A stretch of DNA of 64,000 nt, from NCBI GenBank assembly GCA_023213395.1, contig CM041465.1, positions 171,809,741 through 171,873,740 of the forward strand, in the 5' to 3' direction. The position numbers were made by a program, and so were the translations under genes. This DNA comes from Cycas panzhihuaensis. Taxonomy: Eukaryota; Cycadophyta. Under the pieces are notes generated by a model. The model was not told where the DNA came from. It searched no databases and was given only the letters and a program-made list of their open reading frames with translations. Below, in pieces: positions 21,957 to 34,293 of this stretch (its first letter is position 1; each line of letters opens with the position of its first letter).

Positions 21957-21966
21957 CTTATATAGG
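21957..21966 (-). promoter_or_regulatory. TATA box candidate, element A copy
   Basis: CCTATATAAG on the minus strand, identical to 17075-17084 and at the same distance (about 160 bp) from the antisense start at 21798. Confidence 0.5.
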
Positions 21967-22482
21967 TGGGGGCCCCAACGGGCACCTCTTCTGTTTTTGG
22001 CCTCGTGACAGCTGTTAGGACCATCCCGTTTCCCTGATTGCCTTTGCCTTCTAGCCCCATTGCCCGTTATGCTCTCTTGACACCCTTTTTGTGCCTTCTC
22101 ACAGGTGCATTTATGGTGCCTCATTTTTGCACTTTTTCCCTGGGCCTTCCTGTCTCGTTTTGTGTGCCACTCTTGGGCATGTCTGAGTTTATACTTGTTT
22201 GGCTTGATTCGTCGCCCTGGACTCATTTTCACAGTCCTTTTTTACTCTTGGGTTTCCCAAAGGGAATTCTCCCCCGCCTGGGGTCATGTTTCACTTTCCA
22301 AAGTAACCTTTTGGTGCCTTAGGAGACTTTTTCCTCTGACTACTCTCTGACAGTGATCGAACCATTTACTTTCGCCCTAGGTAACCTCGTTGCTAGGTCC
22401 TCCTACCCTTTACGGCCACTTTTTGCTTACCTTTGGAGTGTTGCTTTCGTTATCTATTGACTACCAGGACTTTGTGTCACCC

Positions 22483-22905
22483 ATGTCCATCTACATCTTT
22501 ACTGACAGTGGAAGCTGCGGTAACCTTGGACCTTCTGCCACTGCATGGATTCTCCACAGCCCTTCTGGACATGATCTCCTCTACTTTGGGGTCTTCCTCC
22601 TAGAGGCCACTAACAATAAAGCTGAATATACAGCTGTGATTGAAGCCATTACTAATGCTCTCCGTTTCCATTATGGATCCATCGTTTTGCTTTGCGACTC
22701 TCAAGTTGTGGTGTCTCATCTCACCTAGGTTTACCAGGTGCGATGCCCTCACTTGAGGACTCTTGCTTCTGTTGCCAGATCTCTCCTAGCCCGCTTCTCT
22801 TCTGTCGATATCCAGCATATCTCTCGGGCTTTCAATGCTGAGGCGGATAGTCTTGTTTACCTCATCCTTGTGCGTCTCCTTCCTCTCCTTGCTGACTGTC
22901 CCTAA
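22483..22905 (+). pseudogene. Archaeal-type RNase H of element A
   Basis: Copy of the gene at 17600-18022 with the same start and length. FTDSGSCGNLGPS carries the first Asp, NNKAEYTA the Glu, LLCDSQVVVSHL the second Asp, and ISRAFNAEADSL the last. It shares the TAG after SHLT with B and ends at TAA 22903-22905. All four acidic residues and the His/Arg/Asn of the C-terminal motif remain. Confidence 0.86.
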
Positions 22906-23318
22906 GGCTTGTCTGGCCCCCCTATCGCCCAAGCCCCAGGTCATTTTACACTTTGCTTTATGACCCGTTCGCACCTTTGAAACCTAGCCATTAATGAGGT
23001 TAAACTATGGCGACTACCCCTTGCTTACTCTTTACTTGGTTATGCATGTCTTTCTGCATCTTTTGTGGTGGGGGCAGCACCCTCACCTTTCTCATTTTTT
23101 CCAGTCAGTTCCCAGGTGGCTCATAGGTAGCCCCTATGTTGTCTCCACTGCTACTTTCGTATCCACGCATTCCACCATGACACTCACTAGCACCCTTGCC
23201 TACTGTTATGATCTTGATTGATATATCTATATACACATGTGCTACTGACAGTTATGTTGCCAGCATTCGCCATCGCACCAAGCCTCCAAGCGGTGAGGCT
23301 CTACTACCAAGGGGGCAG
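22906..23318 (+). other. 3' internal region and polypurine tract of element A
   Basis: Non-coding as far as I can see, matching 18023-18434 in B, and ending with CCAAGGGGGCAG before the LTR. Confidence 0.7.
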
Positions 23319-26037
23319 TGTTTCCTGGCTCCTGGGAATGGATATAGAATCACCAACTCAGGTAAGTGCAGGTATGTTTCTCACCTTATCACCGCTTTCT
23401 TTTGATGAGTGTTTGCTTGCATGTCTGTATGTTTATGGCTTTGTAGATGACTTTGTCTTCGTTTACACTTATTTTAGCCTATGATGACTATAGCAGGGGC
23501 ATACTCCCAGTGAGTGTGGCACCTTGGTGGCCACTCCACTTCTCGTATTCTACCCTTCTCGCTCCAAGATCCACTTGGCTTATGCCACCTCTGCCCGTGT
23601 GATGACCTGTCATTGTTTGGTTGACTTGCCACATCATTTGAGCCCTATTTTTGCTCCTTTGGACCCGTTCGTTGGCTTATTTACCCCCAGGTAGGTGTCT
23701 CAGCCTCCTATTGGCCTTTTTGTCATTTACCCCCAGCTTAGGCTAGCGGCGGGGCTGGTTTTGCCTCGGGCAAATCTGGTCGATATTTTCAGATGCCGTA
23801 GGAAAATCCATGATCATGGATTTTCTTTGCAGATGACTATTCTAATTTATTTTTTAAAATCCACCATGGCAATTTCATATTTATTATAAAATTTCTACAT
23901 GTCTCATGACTTAACTCGCTCCCAACTATGCCCTAATCGCTTGCTTTAGGGTTTGGGTTGGGTACTTAAGTCATCATTTACTCATTTTTGAGAACTTTTA
24001 GCTCACTTTTTGGATTGCTCCTCAAGGAAACCACGATGTGCTCTGTTATTCTCCACTGCCCTGCTACTGCTACAGGACCTCTGTCTCTCCTCTAGCACCT
24101 AGCTCTCCTTTGGTGTGGCTAGGACATCTTCCCAGCCCCTCACACACCTTGGAGAGGGCCCCTTGGAGAGATTTCATTAGATTCTTACCCTGGGCAGCTG
24201 CCAAGCATTCCAAGTGCAGGTGTTCTTCCTCCAACTCTATAAGCAGAGTTCCAAACCTGCTACACCACATTTTTTGGGTTGATTTCTCAACCTCTCCTTA
24301 CCATCTCTTGGCTGAGGCAAGCGCCTCTCCTCTTCCTCTCAAGTAATCATTGATTTAGGTTATTTTCCTTGTGCAATTGATGCCTTATCTTACTTGTCTC
24401 CTTGCTTGTCTTTGTAGGGGTTATTTTCCTCTTTATATTGGACTATTTTACTTCTGCTATAGTGCCTCCTTGCCTGCATTTTTTGCTCAAGGCAGTGGCA
24501 AAGAGGGTTGACATAGGGTTTGGGAGAGAGCTGGGTGGATTCTGTACCACCTTCCACACTCCTCAAGTGGCTTTAGCCCCCCAAACCCTCCCTCTTACCT
24601 CGTGCTGTCCTTAGCACTCAAACAAGGGTTTGTCAAGCCTTCCTTAGCCACTGAAATCAGCACTGTCACACATTGCAACATTGGTTTGAGGGCTTGTACT
24701 TAGGTCCAGGCAACTCATATAAGTCCCAACTGCTCATTCTTTGCCCAACTCTTTTCCGGGCAGTCTGGTTTGCTCTTCATAGCATCCCGGCTTGCCGCAG
24801 GTCTTCTTTGGCTCCTCTCAACTTCCTTGCTACTGTTTTTATCCATCCTTCTTGGCCTTGCCCTCGCTGCCTTGTGACCTTGGGGGCAGGTTGGGGTTGT
24901 TTTTTGTAGGAGGTGGGCCACTCCGAGGCTTACTGATTACTTTCCTTTTGCTTGGGTTGTCCTCCTTTACATATTATCATCATTGTGTTGATGCTAACAT
25001 ATACGTGTTTAAGTTTATATTTGGTTTGTATAAACTTGTATTGTTAGGATCTTTCCATTACATGTTAGTACCCTTTCTTTGGAAAAAGGGAGGTTGTCGT
25101 TTGCTTGCAGGTATTTGGAGAGTGTAAGGGACCTTTCTCCATTTGTCCCTTTGCCAGTAAATGCTTCTATGCATGTTGTACTTTCATACTTCATTTCTTA
25201 CTAGTATTTGGTTTCTTTCTTTCCTTGGTTTTTGTACTTTAGTATTTTTCCGGGGAAGGTAAGAGAACCCCTCATTCCAATCCACTGTGACGCTTCATAA
25301 CTGCCACGCTTTTTGGAGTAGTTCTGGGTGTCCCTTGGAAGTACCATTGTCATAACATACTTCTAGCCCAGGTACACACTTCTCTCCGCTCTACCACTCA
25401 TTCCTTTTGAATTTCCTTTACATAAGTAGTAATTAACTCACTAGAAATTAAAAGGGAAAATCAACTTTGCTTTGGTTCATGCTTTATTTACTTTGTCGCA
25501 TGCATCTTCTTTAGCCATAGGAAAAGGTCTTAGGAAACCTTCCCTTTCACCTTTTCCCTCCTTTTGCCATGTAAGCTTCCTTCTCTCCTTGTCATTTGCA
25601 TATTTGGTTAGTTTGCTTAGGCATACCTTGACCTATTTCTTTGGGTTATCTCTCTTGCTTTCCTTTGGTTCCCCGCTCTGCCAGATAACCAAGGTGACCC
25701 TGTCCATAGGCCGCTCGTTTGCCTATCCTCCCTTGTTTCCTGTTGCTCTAGGGAGACCCTCGAAGGTTCCTTTCTGTCCCCTTCCAGCCATCCAAGGGTG
25801 GGAGGATCCTTCCCCTAGGTCAACCCAGGCTAACCCTATGCCTCCTCACCTCTTGTTTGAAGTGGGGGGATCACCCTTTGGTAGCTATATTCTATTGTAG
25901 GTCCTGAACTTGCACTCTAGCGCATGGGGTACCCTGCATGGTATTTACCCTTCTTATAGGTCTCTTTCTCGATCATATTATCACCTGCTCTTACCATACC
26001 TATTTAGTTAGGTAGCTATCCCGTAGATGCGCATCCA
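23319..26037 (+). repeat. 3' LTR of element A
   Basis: 2,719 bp, TGTTTCCTGG to GCATCCA, aligning with the two B LTRs and the C LTR. It is more diverged from either B LTR than those are from each other by eye, as expected of the older host element. Confidence 0.93.
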
Positions 26038-26939
26038 GGCCTTAACACTTCATTCATTAGCCTCATAAATATTACAGGAGCATTACACAATTCGAAAGAT
26101 ATAACCATCCATTCAAAGAGTCCTTACTTTGTTTTGAAGGCCATCTTCCATGTGTCCTCCTCTTTGACCCTAACTTGGTGATAACCCCTTTTCAAATCTA
26201 ACTTAGTAAAATAATAAGTAAGTTGAATTTGATCAAGCAAATCATTTATATGAGGTAAGGGGTAGTGATTTTCAATTATGATTTTATTCAAAGCATGAAA
26301 GTCTATATACATTCTCCATCCTCCATCCTTCTTAGGCACCAAGACAATTGGTGACCCATAAGGTGAACATGAAGGTTTTATGACCCCTTGATTAAGCAAC
26401 TCCTCAACTTGCCTATTTATCTCATTATTCTCTACAATATACTGCCTATACAAAGCAATATTAGGCAATGGTGCATCTCCTACAAGAGTGATTTCATGCT
26501 TTATCTTTTTCTTTGGCGGTAGCCCATTAACATGTTGAAATAGAATGTCATACCTTCTCTTCAACTCCTCAATTTATTGCATTTATTTAGGTGATATAAG
26601 AGGAGTGTGAGTAGAAGGGCCTTCTTCATCACTTGGCTCTTCTTTTCTCCTTACCATTAAGATGATGGATTTACCACATGCATTGATCATTCTTTTTGCT
26701 TGAGTGGCTAAAATTAATGTCATCTTATCAAAGTGCCTCTTTGTGGCCTTTATGATAAATCCCTTATTATCCTTCATTAACCAATACTTTCTCTCCCTTC
26801 AATAGAAGAATGCATCTCGATCCCATAAGTAGAGACTCCCAAGTACAACATAGCATACATCTAATGGTACCATATCATATATCGCTTCATTAACAAAAGT
26901 ATTAGTGATGGAAAATTCAAGTGTACATTGCATTAATAT
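26038..26939 (-). pseudogene. Element D reverse transcriptase, N-terminal part
   Basis: Minus-strand Ty3/gypsy RT. NRQVEELLNQGVIKPSCSPY, VLVPKKDGGWRMYIDF, ALNKIIIENHYPLPHINDLL and FTKLDLKRGYHQVRV are diagnostic blocks. Toward the left, after one stop, GLFEWMV and FMRLMNEVL precede the A insertion, so the YxDD box is not in the window. Right of 26564 a linker with TKRHFDKMTLILATQ lies between protease and RT. The form of these blocks is that of plant chromoviruses. Confidence 0.88.
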
Positions 26940-28175
26940 TTATATTTCCACATCTTTATGGATCCAACTAAGAGGATATAGGTGAGGGTGAGGAGTAGTT
27001 ACCAACCTAAGGCTCTTTACCAAATTTTTTGAGATCAAATTCTTTTGGCTCCTAGGATCTATAATGGCACCAATAATATTATTTCTTACTCGAAGCTTCA
27101 AGTGAAATAGTTCCTCCTTTGTATCATCATCTCTATAATTTATAAGTAGAGTAACCTTCTCTTCTTCTCCTTCACTTTGAAGCTCCACTTCAAAAAGTAG
27201 TGCTTTCCCTTTTTCCTTCTTTCTTGATTCCATATCCTTGATATGCTTTGGCTTTAGCTCTAGATGCAACTTCCAAAACTTTGCTACAACATGACCACTA
27301 ATATCACAATACTCACAATAGTTAGAACTTTTAACAAAATTAGTTCTTTTCTTCTTTCCTTCTTGCCTTTTAGATGAGTGCAATTTAGGATTCTTTTCAT
27401 ACTTATTAGAAGTAAAAGCAGAATCTTTAGACATGAATATAGGTTTTTTGCTTTTGCTTTCTATTGCAATTACTATTTTACTTACTTCTCCAATAGATTA
27501 AAACTTAAAAAACCTTAGTTCCTTCCTTATGTATTCATGTAATCCTCCATGAATTTCATAAGAGTGCTATGTTCATCCATATCAATACCAAATAACATGC
27601 CATGCTTGAAAAATAAAGAAGTATAATCTTGGACGCATATACCTCTCCCTTGGCATAAATATTACTAAGTGACCTATTGGTCTTCCTCATGACCTATGGG
27701 GTAGTATTGCTTCTTTATTACTTTCTTAAAATCCATCCATGAAAAAGAAAATACATCGTGAGTCTTCAAATATGTATTCCACCATGTCAAATACATATTT
27801 GCACAACTTGAGCCTAGTAAATGAAAGCTTTTGGATATTACTATAAGTATAAATTATGAAGTAGGTTTCAAGTTGATCTAACTAATGGTCAAACTTTTTA
27901 GCATTTACCTCTCTATCATAAGTTGAAATACCCAACTTTGCCTTTACCTTGAAGGGTTGATGAGATGAAGTACCCTTGCTTTCTTCAAATGAGTGCTTTA
28001 AGGTCTCCTCCTCTTCCTCTTCATGGTTGTGGTCATATATGGATCCTCCTTCAACTTCCTTCTCTTTTCTTTTGCCCTTGACTAGAGGTAGAAGTTGGGT
28101 CATCATTTGCATTAAGACTTATACGTTCTTCTTAATCTTCTCAATTATGATTTCTCCATCTTCTTTTTCATCCAT
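26940..28175 (-). pseudogene. gag: Element D gag and protease (broken)
   Basis: ATG at 28175 (MDEKEDGEII). Gag shows an acidic stretch (NHEEEEEETLKHSFEE) and the conserved FKVKAKLGISTYDREVNAKK near 27890-27960, then frameshifts. A CCHC-type zinc knuckle lies near 27270-27320 (YCEYCDISGHVVAKF), its last Cys replaced by Phe. The protease active site near 27030-27060 reads IIDPRSQKNLIS, from the DPGSQ form usual in this group. It is inactivated by stops and frameshifts. Confidence 0.83.
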
Positions 28176-28291
28176 GGTTCTTTGATTGATTCTTTGTCTT
28201 CTTGGTGATTGCAACACAAGAAAAGCTTCTCATTTCTTTTAGTATCCTTTCCTTATTTGTACCATTCAAGTCCATACAACAAAGATCACAT

Positions 28292-28303
28292 GCTTAGATA
28301 CTA
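28292..28303 (-). other. Decayed primer-binding site of element D
   Basis: Plus strand GCTTAGATACTA resembles the reverse complement of the initiator-Met primer site TGGTATCAGAGC (9 of 12 positions). It lies just inside the LTR and before gag, as expected. Confidence 0.5.
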
Positions 28304-28309
28304 AAAATA

Positions 28310-29160
28310 TGATCCCAAAGTAGAGCTTAATTGGTGAAGAAATTAATTACCAACCATTCTCCTTGAGATCTGAGGTGTTAGTGTAGAATTCTCAATAACA
28401 TCAAAATAAGAATGAGCCCAAAAAAGGAAATTCTATACTAAATCATTTATACTTGCCATTTCTCCAAAGGTAAGAAGAGTAATACTTTTATTAAACTATA
28501 AAAATCTCTATTTAATGGTGGAGAAAACAACTAGAAAATTAATGGTCAAGTTACAAGGAATAGATGATATAATTATATCATAATGGGGGCCTCCAACGCT
28601 CTAAGTTCTTTCCCAAGGATGCTCCTAAGTCAAGTTTCTTTCACATACAAAAACCAAGTCTCCAACCATGTAAATGAGCTTAAGAGGGCCCAATTTATAG
28701 AAAGAAACCTATAATACATGTTTAACAAATGGAAATCATACAAGTACAACCACTAACAACTAGAATGCATGTTATCTAAGTGGCATTCATGCAATTCTAA
28801 AAAGTTACAGCTTGGTACCTAGGGCTAATAAACTTCAATTTAGCTAAAATTTAGTATACATATAGGTACACATCCTCTTCACTTCCTTAAAATTTTAGCT
28901 CATTTGGATGTCATTTCCTTCTATTTTTATTTATTTAATAATAATATGTATTTGTTATTTTTCCGTTAGCTGTGGAATCAATTTTTTACAAAACAAGGCT
29001 TGTAATCTAATCAAATGACATTTTTTTAATCCCACCTTTTGCACACATGTAGTGGGATGTGTCTTCTTCCATTCCACAAAATTTCATATTAGTTTGAAAC
29101 CATTTGGCCCTATCTCTTTCAGTTATTTCAATGCATAGCATTTACTACCTCCTGTAGACA
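28310..29160 (-). repeat. Probable 5' LTR of element D
   Basis: About 851 bp with TG and CA ends, between the primer site and the copia L integrase. On the minus strand it begins TGTCTACAGGAGG. The right border is set by where L coding sequence starts (29161). With no second D LTR in the window the ends are inferred. Confidence 0.55.
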
Positions 29161-30838
29161 TATGGTAGATCCTCCTAGATTAACTACTTCGACCCAAAAT
29201 TTATATCCCAATCTTTTGTCCTTTAACATATACCTAACCATCTCAACTATGGTGTAATTATTCCTTTCAGCTACAACATTTTACTATAGGGTGTAGAGAT
29301 TTATAAGTTGTCTCCTTATTCTATGATGTACATAATAGACCTTGAAATTATTTGAGATGAACTCTCCCCTATTATTTGATCTTAAGGAGAGGATTTTATA
29401 GCCACTTTATCTCTTCATATAGGTTTTAAAGTCAATAAAGCATTGGAATATATTTGAATCAAACTTTAGGAAATAAACCCAAGTTTTTCTTCTAAAATCA
29501 TCAATGAATATAATGAAATATCTATCTCTTGCCAATGAGGGAACATCAATGGGGCCACAAATATCTATGTAGACTAGTTACAGAGGTCCATTTATTCTAT
29601 ATCTACTATCTAGAAAACTTTCTTTATGTTATTTTCAAAGGAGGTACCCTTCACAAACATTATTATCCACTTCAATGTGTGATAACCCATCAACCATATC
29701 CATCTTCTTCATTAGTGCCAGACTGCTATAATTTAAGTGACTAAATCTCTTGTGTCACATGCCATGGTCAAGCTTGATTGTTATTCTCAAAAAATAAGTA
29801 TTAGAAGGAGTAAGGACTAGCTTAAAAAGTCTATCCTTAGTCATTTTTCCCTTGGTAACTACTAACTTATTCTTTATTTTATCTTTAATAGTGCATCCTC
29901 CATTGTCAAATATGACTTTATAATCCTAGCCCATTATCTATCCTATTGATAAAAGGTTATTTTTCAAGCATGGGAAATAAAGTATATCATTAAGATGCTG
30001 AGTTTCTCTTGATTCTGTTTGTAGAACTATATTACCTCTCCAAATAGACTCATAAGAGTTTTCATCACCAAATATAATAGGCCCTTTTTTGGTTCTATCC
30101 ATAGTTTAGAATATATATTGTTTATGGGTCATATAGGTGGAATAACCTGAATCGATATACCAATTATCATCTTCTTCCTCATGAGCAATACAGATGAATA
30201 GAAATGATCAATTGTTCTCCCTTGATTTCATAACTATATTGGCACTTCCTTTAGTTGGCGATCTATATTTGGCAAAATATTAATCTTTTGTGTGACTAAC
30301 TTGACTGTAAAATATGCAATAAAGTGAATCTCTTCTTCTAAAGCTAAGACTTCTCCTACGAGGATAGGACCTATCAATATGGGATGGTCTTCCTCTTTCT
30401 ATAAATGGGGCTTGATTATCCCTTTGTTTGTTATTAGGATAATTGAGGTTAATCCTTTGAGATTACATGTCCCCTTGATAATTAGGATAACATTAGTTTA
30501 TCCCATAATTCCTTTCTTGACTTTAGTATCTATTGTGGCTAGTATTCCTTTAATTAGCTCTTATCTTTGATGTGGAGCTTAATACTTTGGTTGCCTTTCT
30601 TGGTCCATTTCTTGACTAGGGTTTCTATTTCTCTCTTTTGGGGATTGGTCCCTAAATTTAGAGGTACCAACTTGAGAATTTGATTGTATCCTTACTTTAG
30701 TTATAAAGGCATATTCAAGTGATTCATTTATATTATTTATTCCTTAACTACCATCAATAGGGCACTTAGTTGATATATTTTCAAGGTAGTCAAGTCCTTT
30801 AATACTTTGATACTAGCTACCACTATTTCAAATCTATT
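29161..30838 (-). pseudogene. Ty1/copia element L: gag, protease, start of integrase
   Basis: Minus strand, right to left: gag (VVASIKVLKDLTTL, INNINESLEYAF, 30600-30830), zinc finger remnant near 30300 (YCIFYSQVSHTKD), protease WYIDSGYSTYMTHK near 30150, GAG-pre-integrase RFSHLNYSSLALMKKM near 29700, and integrase (LVYIDICGPI, RYFIIFIDDFRRKTWVYFLK, ILSLRSNNRGEF, VAERNNYTIVEMVRYMLKD) to about 29165. The integrase core stops where the D LTR starts. Frames are broken by stops. At 30838 it meets an unrelated LTR-element fragment; the start of gag and the 5' LTR are missing. Confidence 0.85.
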
Positions 30839-31934
30839 TTATTGCATATGACCTTCTGAAATATTTACAATGTGAATGTGATCTCAGTGTTAAAGAAAAT
30901 TTTAAGAAGGATAATGAAGTTTTAGGATTATTATTTTGCACTATGAATGATGATATTTTTTCAAAGGTTTCTGAATTAACAACTTCCAAATCAGTTTGAG
31001 ATGTATTAATTTCCATTTACGGGGGAGATACCCTCCATGTATTTGATGATATTTTTAATGAGCATGTGAGACATGTGACAGAATAGGTAAATCATAATGA
31101 CAACACCCATGAAGATTCAAATTAAATATATGACCAACTTGCTACACAAGTACCTGATCCTCCATTTGAGGGGGAGAATGAATCCTATAATATGACAGCA
31201 AAGATTTATGATGATTTGATAGTTGTTCATAATGCAAAGTCTTCGAAAGATAAATTTTAAGTTTAATTTTTTTTAATGATTCAGTTGATAGAGTCAAAGT
31301 TGCAGCTATACATACCTGCTTGAATTGAGCCTTATTTGCACCAGATTTTTTGCACTTTACTTATAAATTTTTTGTACCACTTCATGGTACAAGGATACAT
31401 ATTGCTGAAAGGATGAGAAGAGTTGATAAAGATCAAGTTGATAAAGATCAGAATTTTAAAGTTTTTTTAAAATACAAATTCCATAAGTTCAAAGAGAAAA
31501 TACAAGTGTTTGTGATGATCATTAAGGGGGAGAATATTGGAGTTAATCATCATCACTCCACTCCCACCTTCTAACTAGGATTGTACATCTTATCAACCTC
31601 ATTTTACACATGTGACTGCTCAATATGTGTAGGTAAGTTAATATTAATTTAAGTTATTTTCATTTGAGTTAAGTTAGCATTATTTTATTATTAATTTGAA
31701 TTTCAGGGGTTAAGGAGTTTCCCTTCTCCCCTAAAATTATAAATATTGAGGGGTATGAAACCCTGGTGTCTTTAAACACTGCCCTCATTTGAGAAATTTA
31801 TAATACTCACTTCTCACAGTATGGCTTGAATACAATGCTTTCATAGGTTTATGCTACAATAATATATTGATCTATTAATTTATTAAAAATTATTCTATGT
31901 TCTACCATGTTCTCCTTAAATATTATTTCCAATA
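30839..31934 (+). mobile_element. 3' end of an LTR element (E family), plus strand
   Basis: It matches 54054-55085 in reverse orientation. It begins with a copia gag-like block (DLSVKENFKKDNEVLG, FSKVSELTTSKSV), continues with PPFEGENESYDM and YDDLIVVHNA, then a polypurine tract ATTAAGGGGGAGAA (31521-31534) and an LTR. The gag block followed at once by pre-LTR sequence suggests a deletion derivative. It ends exactly at the LTR end (31934). Confidence 0.7.
31535..31934 (+). repeat. LTR of the E family, plus-strand copy
   Basis: 400 bp, preceded by the polypurine tract and starting TATTGGAGTTAAT (probably from TGTTGGAG). It aligns with 54054-54451 (minus). Confidence 0.7.
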
Positions 31935-33117
31935 GCCAAATGTGCTTACTTGCTTTGTTGTTATTGCTACTTTATATAATGCTTTATGCTATGTGTGCAA
32001 ATAGAAAAAATATGCTAGATTTAGGAGTGGAACCAGATGTTGCTTATGATCCAAGGTTTCCCTTGCTTTAGTAATATTTCTAAATATATTTTTAAAAATT
32101 TTAATACAAAAACCATAATAGGATAAGAAGTGAATCAACTTACTGCTAAAATACTATTTTTTGTAAATCTATATGCATGTTATTTTGTCATATTTTGTGA
32201 TTTTTTTATAAAATTTATAAATAATGATAAATGAGCAAATTTTTCTAAAAATTACAAATATGAAGGCCTAAATGATAAAATTTAAATTTATGGCAAAAGG
32301 AAAAAGTATTCAAAATGTCATTTCTGATAGATTGGTGAAGTCAATTTTCTAAGAAGGCATATAAAGTTTTTTCCAAAAAAAACACAAAAGTAGAATACTA
32401 CAATATCCAATGTCTCAAAATTTAAACTTTAATATGTAAAAAGTTGTATATTAACACGTACATCAACTTTTTCTTCTGAATCATCTCCAAAATTAGCCAA
32501 AAAACTACCTGAGATGCCCTCAAAATATCCTTTGTGGAGTTGAATAGGCAAACTCAACATCTGTGAGAAAACTACATAGATCTCACTAATCGATGAATGA
32601 AATTTGATGATATTTGTCTTAAAATTATTCTAAGAGATAAATATACTAAATCCCCTAAAAAAAACTTTCAGATTTTCAACTTATAATTAAAAGATTTCAT
32701 TGGGAAAAGTGTCTTAAGTTACTTATCTACAAATTTTAACCCTTTATTTCATCTAAGACTCACTGTTGTAGGCTAAATCTAAAGTTACTCTAGAAGACAA
32801 AAATGATCCTCTAGTCAAGGTGACCCTTCATGCATCAAAATCTGAGACGGTCTAAATTTTCATAAAATTTTAGGCCTTTAATGTTTCTAGGAATATTCTG
32901 GTAACTAAATGATTTTAAAAACCTATATTCTTCACCTCTAAAATTTTACACGCATAAAAAACATAATAATATAAAAAATGATATAATTTAAAGCTCTCAA
33001 AATGTTAAAAGTAATGAGTGCACTCTCAATACTTCACATTAAAGGTGAAGGAGAGGCAAAATGACTCCATGCAAGTGGAATGAAGTGAATATATCCCTTT
33101 CTAGCTTTGATACCACA

Positions 33118-33429
33118 TGAAGGAAAGACGGATCTAGGGAATAAATCACTCACATGTATACAATGGTAATGGAGAATGAAAAAGAGATAAAATAATATAT
33201 GAGAACTAAGTTTGGAGGTGAGAATGAATAATGACTCCCTCCTTGAGATTTCACCTTTTATTATTAAAGGTGAGCATCAGGGTTAAGATTTTCCTGCCTA
33301 ATAACATAAACCCAAAATTACTTCTAAATGCACACAAAGTACATTTCATTAAGAGACTAATGCTAATAATATATCCTAAGGTCACATAATTAATCTATAC
33401 AAATAACATTTATAAATTAACCTCTTTCA
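33118..33429 (-). repeat. LTR of element J in R1
   Basis: 312 bp, TGAAGGAAAG to CCTCTTTCA. On its left is GCTTTGATACCA (33104-33115), the reverse complement of an initiator-Met primer site, so the internal region of J extends leftward. The R2 copy is also exactly 312 bp (50363-50674). Confidence 0.72.
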
Positions 33430-33760
33430 TTAAATATTAATGCTAAATATATTACTTCTTCTAAGATAATCAAGGAGGTGATATGGCTTAGAAAATTATT
33501 GAATACATTAAATGCCACCCAATCAAGTTCTAGTAGCTTATATGTAAATAATCAATCTATAATCCAAATGGCTTAAAATTCTATATTTCACAATTGTACC
33601 AAATATATAAGTACAAAAGTCTATAGGATTAGAGAACTAGTTCATGATGGCACAATTCAACTATAATACTACCACACAATAGTTCAAGTGGTCGATATCT
33701 TTACTAAACCACTGAAGAGGGCAAAGTTTAAATAATTTCAAAGGTAACTCGACTTTAAGA
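33430..33760 (+). pseudogene. Copia RNase H C-terminal remnant (element F, R1)
   Basis: Plus strand: KYITSSKIIKEVIWLRKLLN, LYVNNQSIIQMA, RIRELVHDGTIQL and DIFTKPLKRAKF, the standard end of copia pol. Everything upstream is replaced by J. Stops are present. A 3' untranslated stretch with a two-copy direct repeat (33816-33840 and 33874-33899) and a polypurine tract (TTAAGGGGGAGA) leads to the LTR start at 34211. Confidence 0.82.
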
Positions 33761-34293
33761 CCTCAATCTCTGACTTATTGAAGGAGATGATAATATGACC
33801 ATTATACTCTGTCTTATTCGTGAAAACCCCTTGTGGGTGTAGAAGGACAAGAGTAAGTCTCTATTCTATTCTATTCATGAAAACCCCTTGTGGGTGCGAA
33901 AGGATAAGGATTATATCATTTTAAAAAATTAAAACTTGTGAAAATCCTAAAGGGGATGAGGGATGACCAAATGGTATATGGAGACTCAGTAGATTTAAGC
34001 TACAAAATTCATTATACTTATTGGCTATCAAACTCTATTTAAGGAGTTGCTTGGGCCAAGTTAATAGATTAAAAAATCTGTGGGTTTTCTTTCCCATGAG
34101 GGTTTCCTACAAAATTGCTATAGTAGTTTGCTTTATAAGAGGCTCAAATGAAAATCTCATAGGATAGAATAAAATAGGATGAAATGACCTTCTACCATTA
34201 AGGGGGAGATTGAAATGGGTTAATGTCACAAGGTCATTACATTAGTTGATTATTTCTAAGAAGGGTCTTAAATCAACTTTAAATTAGATCACT

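Larger units (their letters stand above)
21116..26037 (+). mobile_element. Tat-type Ty3/gypsy element A, right part
   Basis: Continuation of A after the B insertion: N-terminal half of the antisense gene, shared promoter region, archaeal-type RNase H, polypurine tract and 3' LTR ending at 26037. The next five bases, GGCCT (26038-26042), should be its target duplication; the matching copy would be left of the window. Confidence 0.92.
26038..29160 (-). mobile_element. Chromovirus-like Ty3/gypsy element D, 5' part, interrupted by A
   Basis: Minus-strand element: 5' LTR 29160-28310, primer site, gag from 28175, protease, and RT up to 26038, where A cuts it. The RT reads continuously to the A boundary ([15 protein letters not shown]) and the next codons include the GGCCT bases, so A interrupted an otherwise normal RT. 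The rest of D would lie left of the window, beyond A's 5' LTR. Confidence 0.85.
31945..34293 (+). repeat. Composite repeat R1 (copy of R2 at 49185-51538)
   Basis: 2.35 kb direct repeat made of non-coding internal sequence and an LTR of a minus-strand element J (31945-33429), abutting the last part of a plus-strand copia pol, its 3' untranslated region and LTR start (F, 33430-34293). The junction between J and F is identical in both copies. The J internal part (31945-33103) has no coding signal. R1 ends abruptly ~83 bp into the F LTR. Confidence 0.85.
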
